From Bacteroidales bacterium UBA4070 (GTDB lineage Bacteria; Bacteroidota; Bacteroidia; Bacteroidales; VadinHA17), in NCBI GenBank assembly GCA_002383485.1, contig DFYY01000029.1, positions 70,369-134,368 on the forward strand: a stretch of 64,000 nucleotides of DNA, in the 5' to 3' direction. The notes below the pieces were generated by a model, which had not been told where the DNA came from, ran no database searches, and saw only the letters and a list, made by a program, of their open reading frames with translations. Within the stretch, counting starts at the first letter, position 1. Each line of letters begins with the position of its first letter. The position numbers and the translations under genes were made by a program. Shown here in pieces: positions 43,940 to 54,500 of this stretch.

Positions 43940-43971
43940 AAATCGCTCCCGGCACGGGGGCGATTTTTTTT
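43940..43971 (+). terminator. Intrinsic terminator after hcp
   Basis: AAATCGC(T)CCC (43940-43950) pairs with GGGGGCGATTT (43956-43966) around a short loop, and the run of T continues to 43971. The remaining bases to 44092 hold no gene. Confidence 0.85.
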
Positions 43972-44092
43972 GCCCGGTCAGACAGTAAGAAGTGATATTC
44001 TGCACGTTTCCCTTGCTATTGTACATTAAATACCTAAATTTATATTATTGATTTAAACAGGGGTCACTCTTTAATTTTTACACCTGATTATC

Positions 44093-45622
44093 ATGAACAG
44101 CTCCACATTGACACCAGATGCCGGGGTCATTATCGGTTTGGATATAGGGTCCGTTTCCCTGAATACCGTGGTAATAGATGAGAGTTTTACCATTCTGGAA
44201 GACTGGTATGATTACGTCCATGGCAGGCCATTCAATGTGTTATATGACCGGCTGACGAAGGTTCTGCAGAATCACCCCTGCTCATCCATCCGTGGACTGG
44301 CGGTAACCGGTGCCGGGGGAAGGCTTGCCACAGGACTTACAGGCGGATTGTATGTGAATGAGATAATAGCCCAGGCAACATCAGCCTCAAGGTTATTTCC
44401 CGATGCCCATACCGCTTGACATGCTTGGCCTGTCTGCCGCTGACATCTATGACAATTACAGGAACATGTACTGGCCCAACGGGCAGAAAATCATTTCTGC
44501 AGCCCGTCATGTCGCCCGCACCGAAGGGCTCTGGGCAGAAAATACACCTCCTCCAAGGAGTGCTTCCCGATGATATGCACCACCGGCAGCTTCCTGAAGA
44601 AACTGATGGAACCGGGCGCTGACCCCTCCAGAATGAGCTTCTTCATGCCGGACCACAACGGACCCTGCCGTTTCGGGCAGTATAACCAGTTCCAGAGGAT
44701 TCTATTTGACAGGCTGGGGTTCAGGGATGCAGAGCTGGTCACACCATCAAACGACACAGCCTATGCAGACCTTGCCGGCGACAGGAGTGCCCGGTTCAGG
44801 ATCAACGCATGGAATGGATTCGTGGCATTTGATTATATACGAAAGCTTTACCGTGAGATCCGTCCGTACGAGCTCAGCCCCGGAGAGACAGACAGGGTAT
44901 ACATGGCAGCTCTTGACAGAGCTGAAGAATCCATTGAAAAAAATAGCAGGGGACTCAGGCAAATACTGGTTGAGACAGCCTCGGAGTTCATGGCTGTGAA
45001 GACCGGCAGAAGCCACAGGAAACCCGTCATTGCAATACTGGGTGAAATCTTCATGCGTGACAATGCCAGATGCAACGGTAATATTGCAAACCGGTTGGAA
45101 GCGCTTGGTTCCGAGGTACTTATCGGCCCCTTCTCCGAATGGATCACCTATTCCACACACCGCTACACGCGTGACAGCAGGTGGAAACATGATATGAGGG
45201 GCATGATAAAATCAAAGATACAGGGTATAGGCCAGGAGGTTATAGTAGATTATCTCCTCAGGGGAATCAAAAGGTACAGTGACACCTCAAAGGATATCAG
45301 CCTGCATGAGATACTCAGGCTGAGCAACCGGTATGTGAGCGAGTTCTATGACGGTGATCCTCCCATAGCACTTGGCTCCTCGGCAGCTCTGGCTAAACGG
45401 GGCGTATCCGGTATAGCCGCCATACTCCCGTTCACATGCATGCCGGGAACGCTTGTAGCATCCGTCAGTGACTCATTCAGGAAGGATCATGAGAATATCC
45501 CTTTCCTGAACATCCCCTACGACGGACAGGATACTGTCTCACTGGAGACCAGGCTGCAGGCCTTTTTCTTCCAGGTCAGGGAGTATGCTGAGGCTCACCA
45601 ACCAATGTCATCTCATCAATGA
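44093..45622 (+). pseudogene. 2-hydroxyacyl-CoA dehydratase activase (large fused form), deleted and frameshifted
   Basis: Three pieces of one family lie in series but in two frames. Piece 1 (44093-44419) is the start of the ASKHA ATPase domain (VIIGLDIGSVSLNTVVID, AVTGAGG), ending at TGA after LFPDAHTA. Piece 2 (about 44403-44540, another frame) reads PLDMLGLSAADIYDNYR then MYWPNGQKIISAARHVAR, matching a region far downstream in intact relatives. Piece 3, back in the first frame (about 44543-45622), begins TSSKECFPMICTTGSFLKKL and continues to the end through FFMPDHNGPCRFGQY. Most of the ATPase domain and the region between pieces 2 and 3 are missing. Intact proteins are roughly 1000 residues or more and use ATP to reduce dehydratases of amino-acid fermentation. 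The end overlaps the convergent S46 peptidase by 47 bases. Confidence 0.85.
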
Positions 45623-47756
45623 GATAACCTGCGCCGGCAAACTTGTCAATAATAAAGAGAGCATACCGGATATCAAGGCTTATATTCCTGCTCTGCGCCG
45701 GGTTGTACATAATGTCCGAGGCAACACCCTCCCATGCACGGTCGAAGTTAACCCCTATCAGGTGACCCGAGCCGTTCAGCACCGGACTGCCTGAGTTGCC
45801 TCCCGTGGTGTGATTGTTCGCGATAAAGCAAACCGGCACATCACCGTTCAGGGCATATCTCCCGAAATCCTTCTTCTCATAGAGCTCCCTCAGCCTGTCA
45901 GGAACATCATAGTCATAAATCTCAGGATTGTCCTTCTCCATCACACCTGTAAGGGTTGTCTGATGCTTGTGATACACGGCATCGCGTGAGTCATAACCCA
46001 TCACCTTGCCATAGGCCAGCCTCAGGGTGGAGTTGGCATCGGGATAGAAGACCCTGTCACTCCCCTTCTCCATCTGGGCCGCCATGTAAAGCTTGTTAAG
46101 CTCCGCCAGCCTTCTGTCTGCCTCGATCATCCCGCCCCTGATCCTGGACTCAATAAGACCGGCAGCCGAAAGAGCCATCCTGTAGAACGGATCCTTTTCT
46201 ACCTTTTTCGGATCGAAGTTCTTTATCAGATCCTTTACCTTCGCTTCATCGGTGAAAAGGGATTTGGCGAAGAGCTTTTCTGCCGCAGCCGCGAAATTGC
46301 CCTTGCTGCTTGCGGCCAGTTCACGGTATGCATCAGCCTGCCATCCCGGTTCTATATTCTCTCCGTAGAGTTCCATGACAGCCACGAAGAGCTGCCTGGA
46401 AACATTTATGTCGATGTTGCGGAAGTAGTTGTCAGCATACCCCTGCAGCCTCTGAAGCTCCTTGTCCAGGTCAGGTTCCAGGGCCGGATCCTTTTTCTGC
46501 GCCATTTCCACAGCCCTTCTGAAGGCGGCGGCCAGGCTTGCCGGTTCAACCCCGGCGGAGCCGAACACCTCATTCGTATATACATTGACAAGGTAGTTGT
46601 GTGTATAATCCTTATAGATCTGCGCATACTCATCCAGTATAGTGCCGTATTTACGGGTGCGCTCCGGGTCAGCTTTCACCCATGCAGTGAACTCCTTCTC
46701 GAAAGCCTCCTTGCGGGTCACTCCGTTCATGTTTTCAAGGCTCTGGATCTCCCCTATCCATTTTTTCCAGCCGTTGGCCAGCCCGAAGGACTTGCCTGAG
46801 TACTTGAGCCTGACCAGCGGATCCTTTGCCATCTCCTGCTCCATGATTGATATCTTCTTTCCCCGGATCTCAACCTGTTTCGGGTATATGACATCCTTAA
46901 GCATTCTGATATGATATGAAGGTGCATACTCCTGTGTCCTGCCAGGGTAGCCGAAGACCATTGTAAAGTCACCCTCCTTCACTCCGGCCAGGGAGACCGG
47001 GAAATGGTATGCCGGCTTATAGGGCACGTTCCCGGCCGAATAGGCAGCCGGTTTATTCTCCCTGTCAGCATAGACCCTGAAAAGAGAGAAGTCGCCTGTA
47101 TGCCTGGGCCATACCCAGTTGTCGGTATCACCTCCGAACTTACCGATGGCTGACGGGGGTGCACCCACCAACCTCACATCACTGAAGACCTCGTTGACAA
47201 TCAGAAAGTACTGGTTGCCAAGGAAGAAAGGCCTGACAGCTGCCAGGTAGTGGGTACCCTTTATGGCTTCAGAAGTAATGGCTGTAATATTGGCGTTTAT
47301 AACTGACTCGCGCTTGTCACGGTCCATGTCATCAGTGACTCCCTTCAGCACCTTCTCTGTTACATCCTCCATATATTTCAGGATGGTAACGGAAAGGCCG
47401 TTATTTGGCAGTTCCTCCTCACCAGAGGCGGCCCAGAATCCGTCAGAGAGGTAATCATGCTCCATGGTGGAGTGGTTCTGGATATAGCCGTAACCGCAAT
47501 GATGGTTGGTGATTATAAGCCCTTTATCCGAGATGAACTCACCTGTGCAGCCGCCTCCGAAGAGTACCACGGCATCCTTCATCGAGGCTTTGTTGATGCT
47601 GTAGATATCTTCAGCTGTCAGCTTGAAGCCATTCTCCTGCATCAGTTTAATATTATACTTCTCTATCAGTACGGGAATCCACATTCCCTCATCGGCTTTC
47701 GCCCCCGGCGCCACCAGTGCCAGCAGTACAAGGGCGATAATGATTTGTCTTTTCAT
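45576..47756 (-). CDS. S46-family dipeptidyl-peptidase, DPP11 (Asp/Glu-specific) type
   Basis: A 726-residue periplasmic serine peptidase with a signal peptide (about 1-21, ending GAKA). The catalytic His is in TNHHCGYGY and the nucleophile Ser655 is in GGNSGSP. Residue 673, which sets specificity in this family, is Arg in FDRAWEG. In Porphyromonas gingivalis Arg673 marks DPP11 (acidic P1) while Gly673 marks DPP7, and the numbering here matches exactly. It releases dipeptides from the N-terminus of peptides for import, typical of amino-acid-fermenting Bacteroidota. Its start overlaps the maf stop by 4 bases (ATGA), making it the last gene of a five-gene operon. Confidence 0.93.
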   Translation of the reverse strand: MKRQIIIALVLLALVAPGAKADEGMWIPVLIEKYNIKLMQENGFKLTAEDIYSINKASMKDAVVLFGGGCTGEFISDKGLIITNHHCGYGYIQNHSTMEHDYLSDGFWAASGEEELPNNGLSVTILKYMEDVTEKVLKGVTDDMDRDKRESVINANITAITSEAIKGTHYLAAVRPFFLGNQYFLIVNEVFSDVRLVGAPPSAIGKFGGDTDNWVWPRHTGDFSLFRVYADRENKPAAYSAGNVPYKPAYHFPVSLAGVKEGDFTMVFGYPGRTQEYAPSYHIRMLKDVIYPKQVEIRGKKISIMEQEMAKDPLVRLKYSGKSFGLANGWKKWIGEIQSLENMNGVTRKEAFEKEFTAWVKADPERTRKYGTILDEYAQIYKDYTHNYLVNVYTNEVFGSAGVEPASLAAAFRRAVEMAQKKDPALEPDLDKELQRLQGYADNYFRNIDINVSRQLFVAVMELYGENIEPGWQADAYRELAASSKGNFAAAAEKLFAKSLFTDEAKVKDLIKNFDPKKVEKDPFYRMALSAAGLIESRIRGGMIEADRRLAELNKLYMAAQMEKGSDRVFYPDANSTLRLAYGKVMGYDSRDAVYHKHQTTLTGVMEKDNPEIYDYDVPDRLRELYEKKDFGRYALNGDVPVCFIANNHTTGGNSGSPVLNGSGHLIGVNFDRAWEGVASDIMYNPAQSRNISLDIRYALFIIDKFAGAGYLIDEMTLVGEPQHTP

Positions 47757-48358
47757 ATTATTGTGATTTGATTTCCTGTAAAACGAAGCAGTGCCGCGTA
47801 GAGCTCGCTTACCGGCAAGCCCACGACGTTATAGTATGATCCCTCGATCACCGTTATGCCCCTGAGACCGATCCACTCCTGAATGCCATAGGCTCCGGCC
47901 TTGTCGAGGGGACAGTAGTTCCTGACGTAATATTCGATCTCGTCATCTCGGAGATCCCTGAAGGTCACGCCTGTAGTAACGGAAAACACCTCCTTCTTCC
48001 GGCTGTCCCTGAGGCAAATGCCTGTAATTACCTCATGCCTGCATCCCGAGAGCTTCCTCAGGAAAAGGCTTGCCTCATCATCATCCTTCGGCTTGCCGAG
48101 GTTCATCCCGCGGCACCATACTATGGTATCCGCTGTTATGAGAACCTGCCTGGCAGCAAGAGGCTCACTCCACGAATCAGCCTTGCCAGCGGCAAGAAAC
48201 TCAGCAATCTGTTTTCCCTGCAGCTGCTGCGGCCACACCTCATCAAATCCTGTCACCGCCACTCTGAACCTGAATCCGGCCTCCTCCATCAGCTGCCGGC
48301 GCCGGGGAGAAGCAGAGGCAAGTATCAGATCATAATCAAGCAGGCTGTCAGAAATCAT
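47753..48358 (-). CDS. maf: Maf-family nucleotide pyrophosphatase
   Basis: A 201-residue Maf protein with the N-terminal signature LILASASPRRRQLMEEAGF and the catalytic ITADTIVW block. Maf proteins hydrolyse non-canonical or selected nucleoside triphosphates (dTTP, UTP or modified bases) and have been linked to cell-division control. Length is normal. It starts 1 base after the UbiA stop codon region and overlaps the S46 peptidase start, consistent with translational coupling in the operon. Confidence 0.94.
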   Translation of the reverse strand: MISDSLLDYDLILASASPRRRQLMEEAGFRFRVAVTGFDEVWPQQLQGKQIAEFLAAGKADSWSEPLAARQVLITADTIVWCRGMNLGKPKDDDEASLFLRKLSGCRHEVITGICLRDSRKKEVFSVTTGVTFRDLRDDEIEYYVRNYCPLDKAGAYGIQEWIGLRGITVIEGSYYNVVGLPVSELYAALLRFTGNQITII

Positions 48359-48359
48359 T

Positions 48360-49370
48360 CTAAGTTAAATTTCCAGAGGTGATGATTGCACCTGCCACAA
48401 GTGAGTATAATATCCCGAAGAGCATGACCAGTTTCATGATCCTGCTCGCAAAATGGAGATGCTTTTTATCTTTAGCTGTGATAACCTTGCAGATGACGAT
48501 TGCCAGTGGCAGCGCCAGGAGCAATGAAATATAAATAAGTGTGATATTGTCATTCACATACCTGTTCCAGACAAAATAAAGCAGAAAAATTGTCGCCAGA
48601 GCAAGCAGCACAACCACAACACGGCAGACAGACAACCCCATGATTACGGGAAGTGTCTTTCTTCCTGTCTCCCGGTCCCCCTCACAGTCCTCCATGTCCT
48701 TGATTATCTCACGGGTGAGGGTTGTCATAAATGCGAACAGGGCGAAGCCGCCGACCCACCAGAAGAGTACAGCCACACCCGGAAAGTCAAGTGCCGTCTG
48801 GGAATAATAACGATAAATGGGACCGGCATCATAAACAACAACCATCATGGGCACAAGGGCTACCAGCAGTGCCACGATGATATTTCCGACCAGAAGCTGC
48901 CTCTTGTAGGTAGTGCTGTAGAACCACAGCAATCCTGAAATAAGGACAAAGAAAACGCCAAGCCATACGAACCCGATCCGTGCGGATACATAGGTTCCTC
49001 CTATTACTCCAAGGACGTTGAAGATATTGTGATACATCATGGCCATCCGCCTTGTTATGGTATTGCCCACGATAATTGTGCCCCTGTTTATCATATCGGC
49101 ACGGATGTCGAAATAGTCATTTATCACATATCCGGCCGCAGTTATGAGACAGGTTGAGATGACAAGTATGACGAAGTCGATCCATCCCAGCCTGAAGGTC
49201 ATGAAAGCGCTGACCAGCGGGTCTTCTGCCATGATTACGGGCATGGCGCCCAGGAGCGGCCTGATGATGGCATACCTCATCAGCATCATGGTCAGTGCCA
49301 CCACCATCAGGTTTGGCAGCCTGACAAGGGTCATAAGGTCACTTAACTTCTCACCACGAAAATGCTTCAT
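48360..49370 (-). CDS. UbiA-family prenyltransferase
   Basis: A 336-residue polytopic UbiA-family enzyme with about nine membrane segments. The first Asp-rich motif is in NDYFDIRADMINRG and the second in DMEDCEGDRETGRKTLP. The family includes geranylgeranylglycerol-phosphate-type, menaquinone and heme O prenyltransferases; the variant in this DUF2520-KdsC-UbiA-Maf neighbourhood is not functionally assigned. The frame opens at 49409, but ATG 49370 begins at the conserved part (MKHFRGEKLSDLMTLVR). It overlaps the HAD gene stop by 20 bases. Confidence 0.87.
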   Translation of the reverse strand: MKHFRGEKLSDLMTLVRLPNLMVVALTMMLMRYAIIRPLLGAMPVIMAEDPLVSAFMTFRLGWIDFVILVISTCLITAAGYVINDYFDIRADMINRGTIIVGNTITRRMAMMYHNIFNVLGVIGGTYVSARIGFVWLGVFFVLISGLLWFYSTTYKRQLLVGNIIVALLVALVPMMVVVYDAGPIYRYYSQTALDFPGVAVLFWWVGGFALFAFMTTLTREIIKDMEDCEGDRETGRKTLPVIMGLSVCRVVVVLLALATIFLLYFVWNRYVNDNITLIYISLLLALPLAIVICKVITAKDKKHLHFASRIMKLVMLFGILYSLVAGAIITSGNLT

Positions 49371-49872
49371 GATCCATCCAGTTTTTGTGAAGGCGGAGAG
49401 CCTGTTCAATCACATCGCGTACACATCCTTCTCCCCCCCTTTTGTCGGAAATATACACTGCTATCTGTTTTATCTCACTGTCGGCATCTGCCGGGCAAGC
49501 CGGTAATCCGACCATTTTCATCACCTCGAAATCAGGTATGTCGTCACCCATGTAAAGAACACTCTTCAGATCGAGGTTCCATTTGGCAACAAGTTCTTGC
49601 ATGCTCTCCTTCTTGGTCCTCGAATTGAGGTAGATATCAGTCACGCCAAGGGTTTTGAGTCGTTTGATGTACTCCTTTGAGCTGGCGCCGGAGATCACCC
49701 CCACGCGGTAACCCTTCTTCACTGCAAGCTGGATGGCATAGCCGTCCCTCAGGTTGATTGTCCGGAGCGGAACGCCCCACATGGAAAGGCTTATAGTCTG
49801 TGTTGACAGGACACCGTCAATGTCAAAGACGAATGCTTTTACACCCCGTAGCTCTTCCTTGAAGTTGGTCAT
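49351..49872 (-). CDS. KdsC-like HAD phosphatase
   Basis: A 173-residue HAD hydrolase of the KdsC subfamily. The nucleophile motif is FDIDGVLSTQ, the Thr/Ser motif is in VGVISGASS, and the metal-binding acidic motif is in LYMGDDIPDFEVM. KdsC removes phosphate from 3-deoxy-octulosonate 8-phosphate during LPS core synthesis. Close homologues act on other sugar acids, so the assignment is to subfamily level. It lies between DUF2520 (4-base overlap) and UbiA (20-base overlap). Confidence 0.9.
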   Translation of the reverse strand: MTNFKEELRGVKAFVFDIDGVLSTQTISLSMWGVPLRTINLRDGYAIQLAVKKGYRVGVISGASSKEYIKRLKTLGVTDIYLNSRTKKESMQELVAKWNLDLKSVLYMGDDIPDFEVMKMVGLPACPADADSEIKQIAVYISDKRGGEGCVRDVIEQALRLHKNWMDHEAFSW

Positions 49873-50651
49873 CCTTTATCTTTACTGTAGTGGCCTGCGA
49901 TCATTCTGCTGACAAGCCTGTATAGTTTCTGGTATTGAGGCGAGAAAGATAATAAATCGATATGACTTTTTACCGTTCCCTTATCCTGCCGGACAGCAGG
50001 TCCTGTCTGGGATGCTTCAGGTCCTGTGCGCAGTGCCTTCCTGGCTGTTTCTTCAATAAGCGGGCGCAGCAGCCCCGGATCAATGCCTGCCCTGGCAGCG
50101 ATGGCCTCGCCGGTTGTCATCATGAAGTTGGAGAAGTTATTGGTGAAGACGGCCGCCACATGCAGTTGTCTCCTGGCCTCCGAGTCACACTCCCATGCTC
50201 CTGCGCCAATGCCTTCGCCCAACTCCCTGAGTATCCCCAGGGTGGAGGTGTCTGTCGCCTCTATGAAGAATGGCACTTTCCGGAGATCGGGCGGAAATCC
50301 TTTGGTAAAGGTCTGCAGCGGGTAAAACACCCCTGCGCCGGATGTCCGGCCCAGGTCATCAAGTGACACGCTGCCGGCAGTATGCACAACAACGGTTTCT
50401 CTGCCGGCAGTTACCCCGGCAGCGACACTGTCAACGGCAGTATCTGTTACAGAGATTACCAGGATATCGCAGTTTCCGGGCACCGTCAGGTCACGGCGCC
50501 ATTCAGCCCCGCACCGTTCAGCAAGCAGCCTGGCGCTCTCTCCTCCGCGTGAGGCTACCGATACTATCCGATGACCTGCTCCAGCCAGTCCGCAAACAAG
50601 CGATTCCGCCACGTTGCCGGCTCCGATGAAGGATATGTTGTAGGTCGCCAC
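49869..50651 (-). CDS. Rossmann-like / DUF2520 protein
   Basis: A 260-residue protein with an N-terminal NAD(P)-binding Rossmann fold (ISFIGAGNVAESLVCGLAGAG) and a C-terminal helical DUF2520 domain (LHVAAVFTNNFSNFMM then TGEAIAARAGID). The fold resembles pyrroline-5-carboxylate reductase, but the DUF2520 family is distinct and its reaction is unknown. It is the first gene of the DUF2520-KdsC-UbiA-Maf-S46 operon, an order common in Bacteroidota. Confidence 0.88.
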   Translation of the reverse strand: MATYNISFIGAGNVAESLVCGLAGAGHRIVSVASRGGESARLLAERCGAEWRRDLTVPGNCDILVISVTDTAVDSVAAGVTAGRETVVVHTAGSVSLDDLGRTSGAGVFYPLQTFTKGFPPDLRKVPFFIEATDTSTLGILRELGEGIGAGAWECDSEARRQLHVAAVFTNNFSNFMMTTGEAIAARAGIDPGLLRPLIEETARKALRTGPEASQTGPAVRQDKGTVKSHIDLLSFSPQYQKLYRLVSRMIAGHYSKDKG

Positions 50652-50683
50652 TGGTACAGAGTCATGGTGTTTTTATTGAGACC

Positions 50684-51085
50684 CTATTTGCCAAATTCGT
50701 ATTCGGCAACAGCCGTCACATTTATCTGGTAGATCCTCATGCCATAATAATACGGGGAGTTGCTGCTGTTCATCAGGTAATTGCACTCATAGTAATAAGG
50801 ACCCGAGATAAGTATCTCTTCCCCCTGTTCGAACTTGGAGAGCTGACTCATCCATTCTGAAGGATTACAGAAGTAGTATACTGCATAAGGATCCCCCAGC
50901 ACTGAGAAACGGGCTGTTTTGTTGTCCACATCATACGATATGTTGACGTGTATTAACCTCAGTGTGTCCAGCGCATCGCCGTCACACCCGCACTTGGGCT
51001 GCTTCTTGCAGCCCCACGACAGCACAGCCACTGTTGCTATTACAATGATCATGGCTATGGTGGACGGTATCCGTAATCTTTTCAT
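50684..51085 (-). CDS. Small lipoprotein of unknown function
   Basis: A 133-residue protein with a lipoprotein signal whose lipobox is LSWGC (Cys26). The mature part has a CGC motif after KKQPK and a tyrosine-rich centre (GPYYYECNY, SPYYYGMRIY). I do not recognise a family. It is probably attached to the periplasmic face of the inner or outer membrane. It stands 32 bases upstream of the DUF2520 gene on the same strand and may be co-transcribed with that operon. Confidence 0.65.
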   Translation of the reverse strand: MKRLRIPSTIAMIIVIATVAVLSWGCKKQPKCGCDGDALDTLRLIHVNISYDVDNKTARFSVLGDPYAVYYFCNPSEWMSQLSKFEQGEEILISGPYYYECNYLMNSSNSPYYYGMRIYQINVTAVAEYEFGK

Positions 51086-51133
51086 GGTATCAACTGATTA
51101 GACTCGCAAAATAACGCTTATTTTCCGTCTCTG

Positions 51134-51167
51134 CAAAAAAGAAAGCCGGGTGATTTCTCAACCGGCT
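51134..51167 (-). terminator. Terminator of the rpoBC-DUF3467 operon
   Basis: On the minus strand AGCCGG (51167-51162) pairs with CCGGCT (51149-51144), with TGA/TCA pairs inside the loop arms. It is followed by TTTCTTTTTT down to 51135, 22 bases after the DUF3467 stop. Confidence 0.8.
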
Positions 51168-51188
51168 CATCTTCTGTATATTCAGGTC

Positions 51189-51506
51189 TCATGCCTGGGC
51201 CGTAGGCCCTCCGAACGTGAACGGAATGACCGGTCCTGATCCCTTGACCTCGCGGATAGGACCGTGAACAGCCTCATACTTGGCGATATTGTCACTGAGG
51301 GCAGCAACCAGCCGCTTGGCATGCTCGGGCGTAAGGATGATCCTCGACTTGACCTTTGACTTGGGTACGCCCGGCATTATCCTTATGAAATCAATCACAA
51401 ACTCGGCAGGCGAATGTGTTATGACCGCCAGGTTAGAGTAGATCCCTTCGGCTACCTCTTCGCTGAGTTCGATATTGAACTGTCCCTGATTCTTGTTCTC
51501 TGACAT
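51189..51506 (-). CDS. DUF3467 protein
   Basis: A 105-residue DUF3467 protein with the family blocks EGIYSNLAVITHSPAEFVID and ILTPEHAKRLVAALSDNI. It lies 10 bases after rpoC, a position conserved in Bacteroidota. Its function is unknown; co-expression with RNA polymerase subunits suggests a link to transcription, but this is inference. Confidence 0.92.
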   Translation of the reverse strand: MSENKNQGQFNIELSEEVAEGIYSNLAVITHSPAEFVIDFIRIMPGVPKSKVKSRIILTPEHAKRLVAALSDNIAKYEAVHGPIREVKGSGPVIPFTFGGPTAQA

Positions 51507-51516
51507 GATTCTGATT

Positions 51517-54500
51517 TTAATCCTGCTCTACATCGCTGGTACTCTGTCCGGCGTGTACAAGTGATTCATAATCGTCAAGTGAGCCGACGATGATGTTATT
51601 GTACTCCCTGAGACCGGTACCGGCCGGTATAAGATGCCCGACGATGACGTTCTCCTTCAGCCCTTCAAGGAAGTCGATCTTCCCGAGTATGGCAGCCTCA
51701 TTCAGAACCTTTGTTGTCTCCTGGAATGAAGCCGCCGAGAAGAAGCTGTTCGTCTGGAGGGCAGCACGGGTGATACCCTGCAGCACCTGCTGTGATGTTG
51801 CCGGAACAGCATCCCTGGCCTCAATCAGCTTGAGGTCACGGCGCTTGAGCAATGAATTTTCATCCCTGAGCTTACGGGCGGTGATGACCATACCCGGCTT
51901 CAGCGTCTGGCTGTCTCCGGATTCAAGGATAATCTTCTTGCCGTAAACCCAGTCATTCTCATCCATGAACTCCAGCTTGTCAACCACCTGACGCTCGAGG
52001 AACTTGGTGTCACCCGGGTCAATGATCTCAACCTTGCGCATCATCTGCCTGACTATGATCTCGAAGTGCTTGTCATTGATCTTCACACCCTGAAGACGGT
52101 ATACCTCCTGGATCTCGTTGACAATGTACTCCTGAACCTTTGTCGGGCCCTTGATAGCGAGGATGTCCGACGGGGTAATGGCACCGTCAGAGAGCGGCGT
52201 ACCGGCCCTGACATAGTCATTCTCCTGCACAAGGATCTGCTTCGACAGAGGAACAAGGTACTTCTTCATCTCACCGGACTTGGAAGTGATTGTAATCTCC
52301 CTGTTACCCCTCTTGATCTTGCCATAGGTCACCTCGCCGTCAATCTCGGTCACAATGGCCGGGTTGGACGGGTTACGTGCCTCGAAGAGCTCTGTCACAC
52401 GAGGCAGACCGCCGGTGATGTCACCTGACTTGCCTACTGCCCTCGGTATCTTGACGATTGTATCACCTGCTTCGACCTGTTTGTTGAGGTCAGTAACCAG
52501 GTGGGCCCCCACCGGCAGGTTGTATGATTTGATCTCGATTCCCTCGGGAGACATGATCTTGATTGTCGGGTTCTTGGTCTTGTCCCTGCTCTCAATGATC
52601 ACCTTCTCCTTGAAACCGGTCTGTTCGTCAGACTCCTCACGGAAGGTAACACCATCTATAAGGTAGTCAAATGCGACCTTACCGGCCACTTCGGAGATGA
52701 TAACAGCGTTGAAGGGATCCCATTCGCAGATGAGATCACCCTTCTTAACCTCCTGGTCGGCCTTGATGTAAAGCCTGCTGCCATAAGGTATAGTATGTGT
52801 TGTCAGGGCAATGCCTGTAGTCTTGTCAATAATCCTGAGCTCACCGAGACGACCGATGACGACGTCAACCTTACCCTTTTCCGGATCCTTCTTGACGACA
52901 GTCCTCACCTCCTCGATGACGGCTATGCCGCCGTACCTTGCAACAAGGCTCGATTCGGTGGTGATGTTCGATGCGGTACCCCCGACGTGGAACGTACGGA
53001 GAGTAAGCTGCGTACCAGGTTCACCGATACTCTGTGCAGCGATCACACCGGTAGCCTCACCCTTCTGGACCATGCGGCCCGTGGCAAGGTTACGTCCGTA
53101 ACACTTCGCACAGACACCCTTCTTCGATTCACAGGTAAGAACTGAACGGATCTCCACCTGCTCAATGGGTGACTCGTCAATACGGCTTGCCACTGCTTCC
53201 GTAATCTCTTCGCCGGATGAGACAATGAGCTCGCCGGTAAGGGGATTATAGATGTCATGAACAGTTGTACGGCCAAGGATCCTCTCGTAGAGTGACTCCA
53301 CTATCTCCTCGTTGTTCTTGATGGCTGTAGCCACCAGCCCGCGCAGTGTACCGCAGTCCTCCTCGGTGATGATCACATCCTGTGACACGTCAACGAGACG
53401 GCGGGTAAGATAACCTGCGTCTGCTGTCTTGAGGGCAGTATCGGCAAGACCCTTACGGGCACCGTGTGTTGAGATGAAGTACTCAAGGACGGAAAGGCCC
53501 TCCTTGAAGTTCGAAAGAATCGGGTTCTCGATGATCTCTGACCCGGATGCCCCTGACTTCTGAGGCTTGGCCATAAGACCCCTCATGCCTGAGAGCTGAC
53601 GGATCTGCTCCTTCGAGCCCCTTGCACCTGAGTCAAGCATCATGTAGACTGAGTTGAAGCCCTGCTTGTCTGTTGAGAGCTGCTTCATCAGGGTCTGCGT
53701 GAGACGCGCGTTGACATGGGTCCAGATATCAATGATCTGGTTATATCTCTCGTTGTTGGTGATGAAGCCCATGCTGTAGTTGGAGAGCACTTCGTCAACC
53801 TGCTCGTAGCCTTCCTGAACGAACATCTCCTTTTCCTGGGGAATGATGACATCGTCAAGGTTGAATGAGAGGCCGCCGGTGAAAGCCATACGGAACCCAA
53901 GATCCTTGATGGCATCAAGGAAGTCAGCCGTCTTGGCTGTACCAGCCTTCTTAAGCACGGTACCGATGATATCCCTGAGAGACTTCTTGGTCAGAAGCTC
54001 ATTGATGTAACCAACTTCCTCCGGAACGAACTCATTGAATATCACTCGTCCTACCGTCGTCTCAATCATGTGGTTGACCTTCTGTCCGTCAACCATGTCA
54101 TCAACCTTTACCTTTATAATGGCATGAAGGTCAATCTTGCCTTCGTTATAGGCGATGCGTACCTCCTCATGTGAGTAGAATGTGGTTCCTTCGCCCTTGA
54201 CCTTGATATCATCAGTGCTCTTGCGTGCCTTGGTGATGTAGTAGAGGCCGAGGACCATGTCCTGTGAAGGGACGGTGATAGGCGCTCCGTTGGCAGGGTT
54301 AAGGATATTGTGCGATGCGAGCATGAGCATCTGTGCCTCCAGTACCGCGGCGTTGCCGAGCGGCAGGTGCACTGCCATCTGGTCACCGTCGAAGTCGGCG
54401 TTGAATGCCGTACAGACGAGCGGGTGAAGCTGGATGGCCTTGCCCTCTATCAGTTTCGGCTGGAAGGCCTGTATACCAAGCCTGTGAAGTGTCGGGGCAC

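Noticed and set aside
49869..50651. Pyrroline-5-carboxylate reductase (proC) that could complete hydroxyproline use
   Set aside because: The Rossmann start is similar, but the C-terminal half is DUF2520 and the operon context is the KdsC-UbiA-Maf group, not proline metabolism.
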